DNA of 64,000 nt from Lineus longissimus (taxonomy: Eukaryota; Nemertea; Pilidiophora; Heteronemertea; Lineidae): assembly GCF_910592395.1 (NCBI RefSeq), contig NC_088311.1:19470501-19534500 (forward strand). Direction: 5' to 3'. The translations under genes and the position numbers were made by a program. Under the pieces are notes generated by a model. The model searched no databases. It worked only from the letters and a program-made list of their open reading frames with translations, and was not told the DNA's origin. Of the stretch, positions 43,201 through 56,000 are shown piece by piece (the first letter of the stretch is position 1; every line of letters starts with the position of its first letter).

Positions 43201-45099
43201 ATCCCTGATACCCGACCCAGTTGATACTACCAGTTATACGATTCTGATCAACTGCAGACAAACTTTAAATTGAGAAGTCTACCGTAGACTCAAATTTTGC
43301 ACATTCATCTTTTAGCCTACTTAATTTCAAAATCAGCACTAGGATATTCATATTTAGACAAAAGGCCAATCATACTGAAAATAACTTAGAATGCGAAAAA
43401 TCATTATGATTTTACAGTAAAAGTAAGACTAGAGGTGCGTGTGTCATTAATTTGACTACATAAAATATAGTGTGACCAGCTAAGGTGAGGGTGAGTAAAG
43501 CGCGGACGAGCAACCATTAACCAACTGTCGCTCCTGATTTCATCGCTCGTGTGCGCGATACTTTAGGCATACACAGCTAAAAGCAATCATACACTGAGAG
43601 AAGCATCTGTCCGATTCATAACTAACATTGAACTGGAAAGCTTCAAGCTTGAATGTACGAGGCTGTGAAGTCACTTGGGCATCCGAATTCGATGTTAACC
43701 TACATCAATTTACCATCCGAAATGGTGTCCCTTTTCCGTGATGACGTCATCCGCACAGCCTCTATAGATTGGATTCCGATTATCTCCTAAAGAGAGGGCT
43801 AATCAGATAAATTGTTGGCGATGGTAAGATGGTGTACTAAAGTCATGTCTGCTTTCCGATTGGTCACAGAAGTCTGATTACATCACAAAGAAATATGTTT
43901 TTGACTCAACTTTAGACCAATCAGGGCTATCCAATAATAATGATTTTTCGGCAATTTTTGGTACTCTGATTAACCCCTTGCAAGACGGTAACCAATTTAC
44001 CCGAAAGTAGTTCCAGTGAAGCATCTAAACGATAAAGAAGAACATTGTATCACGCTCGTATCGTGACAGGTTTCAAACACGTCACACGGCAGGTTTTTGA
44101 TTGGACAGTTCCTGTCCACGCAACCTGAGTTATGATGTACGGTAGTTCTTCTTACAAACAAGCTACGTGTATAATGTGTGAAATCAGCAGTTTATTTTGA
44201 AAGTTCTAAACATCTACTTCAAAATAAAACTATTGTAAACCAATATTTCTGTCAAAGAATATGTATCGGCAATTCCATTATACAAATTGTTGGGGTTGGT
44301 CCGACCTCCATTTTTAAGCGGGTCTGGATATGAACTGCAACATTGAGGTGGACCTGACTGACCATTACTGAGGTGGGTCTGAGATGACTTGCCATAAAAA
44401 TCAATTATACATCTTCACACAAAATCAGAAAGATCAATTCTAAGACATTTCTCGACCATAAACATGATAAACAGGGATTATCTACACAAGGAATGACCTT
44501 GAACTTTGACCTTGAGGTGACCGTGACCTTCAGACCTCAAGGTGAGAAGATGAAACCTCAGACATATTTCATAAATATCATTCAACATTTTAAAATTTGT
44601 CAAGATTGTACGTTTTTCTAAATCTAAACAAAATATATATGTTAATTTTTGAATTGTCATTGCACGCTTTCTTAGCACAACTGATATCATAATATCAATA
44701 TGCGACAATATAGTACACTCTCTCAATAATAGATGACACTTCCGACCTGATTATATTCAAAATTTAAGTTATCAGCAACTGCGTGCAATAAAGTATGGTA
44801 CACACAAGCAACCAAATCAAGAGAAGTCTTTGCAGTGACCAAAAAAACATCTGTCTGGGTCCTCTGTTCAGTCCTTTGGACTAATCAACAATACCACTTT
44901 GGTCACTCCAAAAGTCAATCTGGTGTTAGTTGCCCATCAGCACTGAACTCAAAGCACTCATTTACCCTGGTCCTAGTTGAACCATAACATTCGCGCCATC
45001 AGGAATTGCTAAAGATTAATTCTTGTCAGAGTCGTCAGCGATCAAATCACAGACAGAGTGTAGCATACCGTCTCTCTAGAATATGGCATTTTCATTGTT

Positions 45100-45182
45100 A
45101 AAGGCCTACGCCGTTTGCTCAAAATTTGAAATTTGAATTTGAATTTGCAAAGACAATGCACACGAACAGCATAGGCCTTTAA
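45100..45182. repeat. AAAGGCCTACG repeat, short copy
   Basis: TTAAAGGCCTACGCCGTTTG and its inverted end CATAGGCCTTTAAAG bound this short copy, related to the longer copies in ROR introns (54935, 60385, 62268). It lies just after the ROR stop codon. Confidence 0.6.
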
Positions 45183-45521
45183 AGCCCATTGTCAGAGGGC
45201 AGAGTAATCATACACAGATCATTCAAGATTCCATCAAGGTTCCGACGGTCAAGATTTGATATGCTCTTTTTCAACCAAGTCATAGAGAAATGGCTTAGTT
45301 ATACAAGTACCAAGAATTAATAAGTAATTAATTCTCGTTTACATCACTTGAAATTTCACTTTCACTTCTTTTTGCATCACTGAAATTTCATTTCATGCCA
45401 ATCTTCATTGGTGACATTCAAAAGTCACATAATTAAAAAGAATGACAAAATAACAAGAATCATTTTGAATGCTCCGTGTATGATTTGACCAGGCAATAGG
45501 GTCATGAGTGAAAATTCATCT

Positions 45522-47074
45522 TCACACCGATGTCTGAGATTCGAGTATATATTTCATATTCTGATTGTTCTGGCTCCCGGGACTCGCCGCCTTGTTGAGA
45601 TTGGTCAACTTGATGGGCGTGGTCGGGTTACTCGGCTTGCTCTGTTCGCCGCCCGACTTGTACCCGATCGAGGAAGACGCTGAGCTCTGCGCGGAGGATT
45701 TGTGACTCGATACAGATGGCGGTGGCGATGGTCGTTTGTTGAACGTATTCTGCTGATTGGTCATGGGCCTGTATGGCATCTGGTGCTGTAGCATGGGGTT
45801 TGGCATCTGTACTGCCCGCGGCCCGGAGACGGGGCCGTAGCCGCCTGAGGAGCTCCCGGTAAGGCCTGTCGTGGCAGTATTGTTGCTAGGTCCAGTGCTG
45901 CTGTGCTGACTAGGGTGACTGTGCGTGCTCTGGTGCGTGCTGCTAGAATGCCCCGAATGACTATGCGTGATAGTCAGATTTGGCTTCTGCGCCGCCATGG
46001 TCTCTCCTTGCCATTGGCGGAGTCGCGCATGGATGTCGCTAAACGACGGTCGGCGGGAAGGCATCTCGTGCCAGCATTCGACCATCATTGCGTACATCCT
46101 TGCCGGACACTCGTCGGGACACGGCAGAATCTGCCGCGCCCGTATCATCTCAATCACCTCCTGATTGATGTAACCATAATAAGGCTGAAGTCCATAACTA
46201 AAGACCTCCCACAAAACTACTCCGTAAGACCACACATCACTCTCGGTGGTAAATCTACCATACAAAATGGCCTCTGGTGGCATCCAGCGTACGGGCAACA
46301 CAGATTTACTCTGCACCCGATAATAGTCTGTGGCATAAATTTCTCTTGCTAAACCAAAATCAGATATTTTGACATTGTAGTTATCACCAACTAATATATT
46401 TCTAGCAGCTAAGTCTTTGTGTATAAATTGATGCGCGGCCAGGAATTCCATCCCGGCGGCGATCTGCACCGCTATATAAAGCATCTCTGAATGATCAAGA
46501 GTCCGGGATTCTTCGTCGCTACAAGACACGTCCGAATGTGGCGAGTGCATGATGAGGAACTCGTGCAAGTCGCCGTGCGTCATGTACTCAAACAACATCA
46601 GATTCGGGGACTCTTTCGTACAAACTCCGATCAAACAAACAACGTTTATATGTCGCAGATCAGTCAACTTGTCCGCCTCTTGGCGGAACTCGTTATGCAG
46701 TTTCTGATTCCCGCCGGTTTCCGCCTTCACCGTCTTCAAGGCAACCGGCGTGATACTCGACTCACTGTACAACCCGATTAACTCCCCTTTGTAGACTTTC
46801 CCGAAAGTCCCTTCGCCGAGCTCTTGTACGAATCTTATGGAAGACATGGGAAATTCTCTCGCACGCAACGGAGGCTGTTTCACATTCAGAGGACTCAGCT
46901 CCATGTTCTGACCGAGGTTCTTCGGCACTTTGCTCGGCGATGCGTTGTTCTTTCTCGACCGGCGACACATACAGATGATGACGATGAGGAAGATGAGGGC
47001 GATCGGTACGGCGACACTGGGGATGAGGATGAACATAATCTCACTCATTGTCTCAGTACCCCCACCAGTGGGCT
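45522..47074 (-). CDS. ROR: ROR terminal exon: transmembrane, kinase and tail
   Basis: One 1.55-kb exon encodes everything from the juxtamembrane segment to the stop. Counting from the Met at 47048, residues 6-28 form the transmembrane helix, followed by the stop-transfer CRRSRK. The kinase spans about 71-348: glycine loop GEGTFG (78-83), VALK lysine 105, catalytic loop HKDLAARN with Asp212, DFG with Asp230, activation loop [12 protein letters not shown], then [10 protein letters not shown] and [20 protein letters not shown] in place of HRD is normal for RORs. The tail (350-508) is rich in His, Ser, Thr, Asn and Pro, as in the family's Ser/Thr/Pro-rich tails. The exon is separated from the kringle exons by a 6.5-kb intron. 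Confidence 0.97.
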
Positions 47075-50000
47075 CTGAAAAGGGACAAACAAAATAGTTA
47101 GGTTTGACGACAAGTTTTGGTTCACTATGTGACGTTCAATCTGTTCACTGGATTCAAATTTACAGGAGATTCTTGACAGTATCACCATTGTCCACAAATG
47201 GCTTCTTCACGACTGACGTTGTTCACGTCCTATTTCACAACTTCCCGTGAATAGACTGATGCCATTGTCCTCAATTTTGGTTCATGATGTATCAATCTAT
47301 CATCTTTAGGGAGTTTAGGCTAGTGAAAATTTTGCTCCCATATAACGTGCCCTTAACAAGCTTATATATGGTTTGGTAATAAGTTACGTAAGTCGTGACC
47401 CGACCATGCACAACCCGCCAGTGAGGTGCGTCTTGGGGCACAACTCGCGCGTTCGTTGCGTGTAACTGACGCAAACAGAAGGGATGCCAATGGCGACTTG
47501 GACTGTAGATTTGGATAACCCATAGTAATCCCTGCAGGGGAATCAACTCATTTTCAATAATCAAAAGTGCAGATAACGAAAAGGTGCAAGAAATAAAGAC
47601 AATCATACTGGTATCGACTACGCCAAACATTCCTACTCCTATTTATGATGAAAACTCTAAATCTAAATGCATCACTTTTTTCTCTAGTTGGGTATATAAT
47701 GGGTGATTTTCCACAGGACACCCTCTTTGTGGATCTTCTTAAGAATTGTTGTTTGAAGTACTATGACATGATTTACATTGAGAAAACATCGTATTCAAGG
47801 TCACATGGTCTAATAGCACCATCAAGGGCTGAGGCCTCAACTGACCTTTGCACCCTTTCAGAATGCGTTCAAAATCATATTTACATCAAAAAGGGATAAA
47901 TATATAGCATTTTTAAGCTATTATACAGTATAAAGCGATAGAACATATAACACACTTTTAGGCTATTGTATAGTATAAAGCGCTATAATTATGATAGAAC
48001 ATATAAAGCACTTTGAGGCTATTGTACAGTATAAAGCGCTATACTTATAATGGAACATATATTTCATTTCAGATTTCATTTGGAATAGGCATGATGTTTT
48101 CTTGGCATAAACTACTTGACATCATCTAAATAAAACAACATTCAGTAACGGGACAGGGAGGAGGACGAGAGTAGAAGGGGAGGGGAGGTGGTGCAGGGGA
48201 AAGCAGGTAAATAGCTCACAAGTAAAGTGTCCAATCCAAGGCCATAAACGCCCGGCCATGATAAATACCAACCAAAAACCAGATACAGCAAAATACACCA
48301 GAGCAAGTAACACTAAATGTTAAAGTTAAAAAGGAGAAACTCATCCCATCTTTCAGGTCAAATACAGGCTCCTCCCCTGGCCCAGTCTACCACTATCCTC
48401 ATCTCTTACACCGAAGCCCTTATACCAAAGCCATGCAATATTCTTACTACAGTCCAAGTCACATCTGACATCCTTCCTGCTCTCATCAGTTACGCGCAAC
48501 GTACGCGCGAGTTGCACTCCAGTGACGCACTTTATCACTCTGTGATTCGCATATACATATACCTACGCACTATATGTCAGTAGCGTGTCATTGGCGTGCC
48601 AATGATGCGAATTAAAGAGATGTCAATTGTGAATTGGACTGTATACTGGCTAACGATTACATTTCAATGTAAAGAGCATGAACATAAAGATTGGTTTTAC
48701 AGTTCAGCTCACACTGGGAATTATCAAGAACAGAAAATATTGATTTCAAATTGAACTATTTAAAAATTTGCAGAAACCTTTCACGGAATGATGCATTTGA
48801 GGTTGAGAGATATACCGACATGCACATCTCTCGTGTTATATTAAACAAACTATACTTTTACAGTTCAGCTCAAACTCGGATATATCAAGAACAGAAAATG
48901 TTGATCACAAATTCAATTGAACTATGTGAAAATTGGCAAAATCTTTTCACAGAATGATGCATTTGTGATTGAGAGATATACCGACATGCACATCTCTCTG
49001 GGGGAAAAAACAAGCCGATTTCTGAGCAAACGCCACAAAAAGCTAAAGCACAAATCCATGACATCATGATGATTAACCCTTTCACAGCTGAAAATGATTT
49101 GCATGTAATATTGTCTGTATTATCAGCAGTTTTTAAAGGGGAAATATAAGAAAATTATTTTTGGGTTATATTTTGTACATCCAATACGTAAACATTATGC
49201 TACAACCTATTAAAAGGAAGGAAAGCATTATCTATGTATGTTCTCCTTTCATGTTTTGACTTTGGGACCAGTTGTTTTCAATGTAAACTGCATTTGGCCA
49301 CATTTTGGCCACAGCAGTTTTGGTGCGACAAGCATAACATAATTTCTAGAAAGATTTTATAAATTGAAAAATTATTATCTTGGGAAGTTATTAACAAACT
49401 TCAGTTTTTCCACTTTGCCAAAAAAATTTTGCAATTTTTTTTGGTGCAAATTAAGCCAAATCAATTAAACACATCTGCAGAAATAAATTGCCTACAAGTA
49501 TTTAGCAGTTTTCAGTATGAGTGACAGAGAAAGGGAGAAGGGTGTAATACTAAGGATAAAGGATATTTAGAAGAATGTTATATCAAGGAAATTTGTACTA
49601 TGATTAATAAAATATTATTTATATTTCAATATTAGAGACATGATTCATTTCATCAAATTGCTTATGCAATGAAATGAAAATTTAGAATATGTGATAATGT
49701 TTGAATTTTATTAAAACTTTATTCAATTATTAAGGCAATTAGATTGTGAGCAGTATTATTTTAGAAAAGAAACTATGCAAAAAGGAACAAATTGTAATAG
49801 GTCCTTAATTGATTACCAAAGGTAATTAAAGTTTTATTGCAATGAAATTAATTATTAAGACAATGAATTAACTAATCTAGTGACTTTACGAGCAACATGG
49901 AATGTTTCAAATTAGTGGGTCGAAATGAGATGGTAACTATAGTTCTGCTCAAAAGTAACAAACCTTGTTTCGTGTCACATTGCTGCAACACTGCATTCTA

Positions 50001-53000
50001 CAATCACGTCTTAGTTTACATACAACACTGTCACCGCCACCCGAAAAATATCACAGCGTTTCAAAGAATGAACATTGGCCAATTAAAAGCAACACTGCTG
50101 ATAAAAGCTGATTGTACCTCTTATTTGCACAGAGTGATATCTCAGTTGATATTATTCACTGGAATGGATATGTTTGAAACACAAACCTTGCGAGTTTGTA
50201 GGATGAAGTGATGCAGGAATGTTGTTAAGGGATGTTACTTTAGGGCAGTACAGTATATTTCATTTAGGACTACAGCTGCAAGCGTTGGCCCCAGGAATCA
50301 TTCGAAGCTATATAGTTCAATCGAGAACGAATAAATTTTACCCACGTCCCACTGACGAGGAAAACAAGGAGCATCATGGGTAAGGAAACTCCGCTGATTG
50401 TTGACGAGCCTGCAAAATTTAAATTTAGGGTTTATGCCAACACATGCAGCAAATGACATAAGCAATTTTTTAAATATTATGTAATTTCACCAATATTTTG
50501 CATATTTAATGGGGTTGTCTTCTAATTCTATTAATTCTTAAACACTTTTCATCAAAAATAGATGGTACGTGGGCATTTTAAAAAACTTCTTCTGTAATTC
50601 TGCCGTAAGAATCGCAAACGATAAACAAAAAAAGATAAGAAGAGGAAAGTGGTAGGACACTGACACAAAGGACATGGACATGGAACGGGACTCTACCATT
50701 TGTGCAACTACTCTCATTTCACCAATATAAGACCTAATTGATAACTCTGAAATCGACACAATGGCCAAGAGGGATGATGTTCAATGGACAACTTTGCGTC
50801 CCCAACTCAACCAAATCCAACCCATACACCTTTGAAGACTTTGAAGCAGTGCCACGGTAGGCAGAAGTTTGAACTAAATATCCAGATTTTTGGATCCGGT
50901 TTCACATGTGCATTACATGTAATTACTGCTTGGTTACCTAGGTATGCCTATGCATAACCAGATACAAAATTGGGAAATTTCATTCCGACTTTGCCAACTG
51001 TGGGTTAAAAGTCTTCAAACTGTCAAACTGTCAAAGGTGTTCTGTATGTCCAAACTGATCATGTACACATTTACACCTAGCTCTGAATGAATACTAGTAT
51101 TCAGAAGTGATCTTAGATTGGTGAAACTAGAGTATATAAGCTTACAGGATAAATTCATGGTGTTGCAACAGAATGGGTGGGGGCCGGCAGTACTGGCTTG
51201 TGTACAGCTAATTAGTTCTAAAGAGACGTGTAGGGTAACAAGGGCCTAGAATACTCTGTGCTGGGGGGGGGGGCTTTCTAAATATTTAGCAGACCTTTTC
51301 AGCTTCTCGACGGAGGAGATGGTTTGCCAAGAATAGGCTGTTTCTATTTTTGGGCATAAAGTTTTATTTTGAGATGACCCCTTATAGCATGCTAAACAAT
51401 AACAAGTGTGGTGCATTGTAAGGAAAGCTATTACAGTCGAACTAGGTTATAATTACGAACGAGATTATAATCATGTACTAGGTTATAATTCACATTGTAG
51501 CTTTTTCACAGGTACGTTATAATCGAGATGCCAATATTTCTTTAATATAAAATGATTGTTCAAGGAAATGTTTTAAAATGATCTAGCTATGTATTAATCA
51601 GTAAGTGAGGCTCCTTTTTGTACTGATTTTGACACGTTTTTGTAAAAACCTGCAGTCAGTTGACAATCTAGCATCCAATGATATATAGAAGCAAAAATGG
51701 TAAAATGCCTTGCTCGAGGACTGACAACCTCCTCGTTATGCAGCTGGCTCTGTTAATATAAACTCTAGAGAATCGCTTCCCAAGCTTGCCAAGATCAAGC
51801 AGGCCTTCCAACCTGCCGAGCTGGCCTGCATCGGGAAAGGATAAATCTGTCAATAATGTTGGAAATGATCATCTTTGAGCATGAGTAGCATCACAAGTTG
51901 GCTATTTTTCTAGTGATGCTCATATTTTCCCAGGTACTTTCCTGGACAGGCTCCTCGGTAAGTTGGAAAGCCTGCCTTGAATACACACAAGATAGATCAG
52001 ATAAGATTCTCAGTCAGCCGGGAAACTAATTCTCTAGGGTGACATAGCTCTCTTTGCTGATTAAGTTACTAATTTTTAGCGAGTCAGAGGGAATGGTTTC
52101 CAGATTAGATAAGAGAATTGCCTCCACTCACCATTTGAAAGAGTGTCATTAAAACGGAGTTCGACTGTAATTTGAAATCACCAAAGAATTTAAGGGAAAT
52201 TTGCAGTGTCCACTAATAAACAAAAGCTAATTTGCAAACGTGAGGAAAAGTATAACTTATAGTGCTGAAGTTGGAAAAATTGGGGTGATTGTGCCATGGT
52301 GGATAAAGGGCACTATAGTAAAATGGGCATTTAATTGAAATTTGTTTCAGTTGGATAAAACAAGTGAGGATGGGTTTAAAAATGACCTGAAAGATGGGAA
52401 TATTTCTACATGAAATTCTCATAAAATTTGGCAACCAACAAAATATTCCTATTCTGTAAAAGATGCTAACTTTGCCACCTGGGGGGAACTTTACCAATCT
52501 TTGAAATACAGGCTAAAACAAAAAAGCTGGTAACTGATAATATCAAAGCAGAATTTCCAATGTGGCAAAATTCCTTTCATTACCACGGATATACTTTTTA
52601 TATCATTTCTTATCCATTTTTATACTGGCAAAGTCGGCACATTTTGGCAAAGTTAGCATGTTTTGGGGTACTGTAGACATGGCCAAGTTATTAGACACAT
52701 CATTGAATAAACAACTACATATTCAGGCGCATGAGTAACCATATACAAAAGCCTGAAATTTTGTTCGAACTGCTACCAACTGCAGTGCTGGTTCAAAGAC
52801 CTTAGGAGTATCACAATGATTATATTGCATGCTACAAATGTTTTTCTCTCATTTACAATGTCTCACCGAAAAAACCCAAAGTGCCATTGAACCTTGTCAA
52901 ACGAACACATCTATACAGACTGTAGCATTACACGCTACAAATTTTTCCTGGTAGTCACAGATGTAGCAAGTGATCAGAGTAATGGAGCAGGACTGACATG

Positions 53001-56000
53001 ACGTCCCTCGGTACCGCAGAATCTGATTAATCTAGGATGCGCCTCCAACATCCTGTTGATGCCAAACCCCAAGCGACGTCAGGCATTCTCGGTCAATAGT
53101 GGCAATTTTGGACCCATTGTTGCTGTGATTGGTCAGATAAAGCTTGTCACCACGACGACTGACGGTCAGTCCCTGCGCAGAATGCACAAAAGGATCTTAG
53201 GATACATTCGGGGTAAAGATGGAACTGATGATAAAATTAGATTTGGTCCCCCCTGCCCGGAACGATTATTGTGGGGGCTGCATTGGATATCTAAGTTTGA
53301 TATGTTAACCCTTTCATCACAACCGAGGCGTTTTTGAATACACACCAATAGATGTCGGCATCAGTCCTAAAAAATATTAAACGAATCATCAGGCTTCAAA
53401 ATGGAGTATTTGTTTACCATTCAAGGAGAGTATCCTAACACAACTTGGCCAGAACTACAAGTAAATACTAGTCTACCCTGCTAAAATGTGAGAAAGTGCA
53501 ATGAATATGGGAGAAAGCGTAAAAAAATCGAAACAAGTCTTACCACATTTAGGTATGTCACATGGCTCCTGTCGCAATTCAAGGCCGTTGCGGGTGAAAC
53601 ACCATGGTTGGTCAACCTCACCACCAGGGTTACGACAATAGTTATGATTTCCTGGAAAAGACGATTCATGAAAAGTTGTAGAGTTTGCCACAAATTACAG
53701 TAGAACTGATCTCTGTTTAGGACACCCTTGGGACTGACAAGTGCTGTCCTTGATAGAGCCGTGTCCTGGATAAGAGAGGTCAAAGTGAATGAAAACAATC
53801 AATCCGGTACCATAACCAGTGTCCTTAATGGGAAAGGTGTCCCCAAAGAGAGGTGTCCACTAAAAGAGGTTATTAAAGTCCACTGTACAACAAATTTAAA
53901 TGTTTCCATCTTATCCGAAGGACTTGGCAACCAGAGCAAAGAACTTGCCCAAGGTGACACGTGTCGTGTCAGTGTACATCACTTACCTAACATTTTGTGT
54001 TTCAGAGGGTCGTAGTAAAGTTGCTGAGGCCAGGTGTGCGTCCACCGTTCACAGTCTCGGCCAGATAAACCCTCACTCATTGTCCCTCGGTACTGTTTAC
54101 CGGTGTCGTTATAACATGTTTGATCTGCAGATGTGAATAGCAATAACATTATTATAACATATGTAATCTGCAGATGAGAGGGAAATTTATTATAGCACAT
54201 ATGTGACCCGTCACAGCAAAAGCAGGCACATGTCGCTCTGAGCTTGGCAGGTTGAGACGGACTGTTTGTTCATTTCTCTGTTGTCTGCTGCCTTTTGTGA
54301 AAAATGAGCACATCAATTTCTTCTATTATCTCCTGGTGTCATTTAGGCTCATCTTCTGTGTGACATGCTCATGTGACGGCCCGGTCACATATGATGTTCA
54401 TTATAACATGTGTGACATGCTCATGTGACGGGTCACATATGATGTTCATTATAACATGTGTGACATACTCATGTGACTGGTCACATATGATGTTCATTAT
54501 AACATGTGTGACATACTCATGTGACTGGTCACATATGATGTTCATTATAACATGTGTGACATGCTCATGTGACGGGTCACATGTGATGTTCATTATAACA
54601 TGTGTGTCCTGCAGATGTGAATGGCAATTTTATTATAACATATTTAACCTCCCGATATCCCGACCACTTACCCGAATTGTACCACTGTTTGACGTTAGGT
54701 ATGTTCATACTGATTGAGTTTGCCGCTTGGGGACTGCCGTCCGGAGGAAGATCATTGCATTCCGGCAGGATCAGTTTAGTGCCTGAAAAATCAATTAACA
54801 ACCTTGATAATTCTTCGTAATCGGTATTTTTATTTTCTGGTCTTGAAGGAGCTCTTGAAAAAACCCTCAAGAAGCCATCTCCAATAGACATTTTTCTCTT
54901 GTCTGTTAAAGGAATGCTGCTCTGGCCGTGAGAGTGTTAAAGGGGTACCCCATTTGTATTTACTGGTGGGTCAGGAAAATAGAAATGCATTTTTACACAA
55001 TGCCATTGTGCAGTTATAATGCATGCAAATTTTTTGAAACTTAATGCATTAGTATATCAGTGTACACAACGGCAGTGTTGAAATATCTATATTCAATACG
55101 TATTACGCAATTAGAAATTTTTACATTCAATTAGAAATTTTAACTTTTGAATGAATGGCGTAGGCCTTTAAGGACGTGATATAACATTGGACCTACCGAG
55201 AACAGGGTTTTGTTTAGCCTTCCTGTACTCATCCAAACACAGATGATTTTCGACCATCATGCACTCGTCACGTCGGATTCGGAGTGGCCGCGGAGGATTC
55301 ACTGTCAAGTCGCACATTGGGAACGTAAAGTAACACAGACTCTGGATGGCATAACGCCCACAGTATTCTGAGAGGCGCGTCTGAGAGGATGCAGCGATCA
55401 TCGCGATAGCAGCTGAAAGAGGGTATATATATATAGAAATATGTGCTTTATTATCACTGCATGGAGGAATGCGGGAAACATATTTGGATCTGAACTTACA
55501 ACATGTTTACGCATATCATTACTGGTAGCAGATTGTAATGTTTAGTTTTATCTGAAATGTTACTTCTGAATGGTACAGTAGCATCCATGAAATTCAGTCT
55601 TTTACTTTTTGATTAAATATAAGATGAAACGGAAGGAAAATGACATCAAAGGAGCCTTGTAGTAATTCTGGCTAAAATTAGCCAAAGAAATGTCATATCA
55701 AGTTGATTACATAAGAAATATTTTTCTCACATCAAATATGCAGCTTTTTACGACTAGCTGAAGGTGAGATTAAGTAAAGACTGATCAGGGGTTTCTTAGT
55801 GAATTCCTCAGGCATGTCAGGGACTATATACCACTAAGTATTAAAAGGTGAGATCATCATGGTGAGATGTACCCTCAGGAGAAAGGGCCTAGATGCCCTT
55901 ATTGCATGTAAAAGCATGCAGGGTTATGATATGGATCTCTTAATGACCCTCAGGCGGGATGGAGAAGGAAAGTGCATGAAATGCCAGTATCATGAGTAGA

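Larger units (their letters stand above)
37970..45521. other. long gene-free AT-rich region, possibly ROR 3' UTR
   Basis: No coding region was recognised on either strand. Contents are a MITE (38417), the 22-bp array (39156), a hairpin (40182), AT-rich palindromes near 41205-41260, C-runs near 41700 and 42658, and a cluster of TGACCT half-sites near 44493. TTTATT motifs such as those near 38198 and 44195 could be minus-strand poly(A) signals of ROR, whose stop is at 45522. The 3' end cannot be fixed. Confidence 0.5.
47075..53543 (-). other. ROR intron 8 (6.5 kb), no exons seen
   Basis: This intron splits the extracellular part of ROR from its membrane and kinase exon. It holds the tandem repeats at 47905 and 48696, the pogo-like element at 51434 and otherwise AT-rich sequence. 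No additional coding exon or nested gene was recognised. Confidence 0.7.

Noticed and set aside
45903-46352. 149-codon plus-strand frame opposite the ROR kinase
   Set aside because: It is the antisense shadow of the conserved kinase exon.
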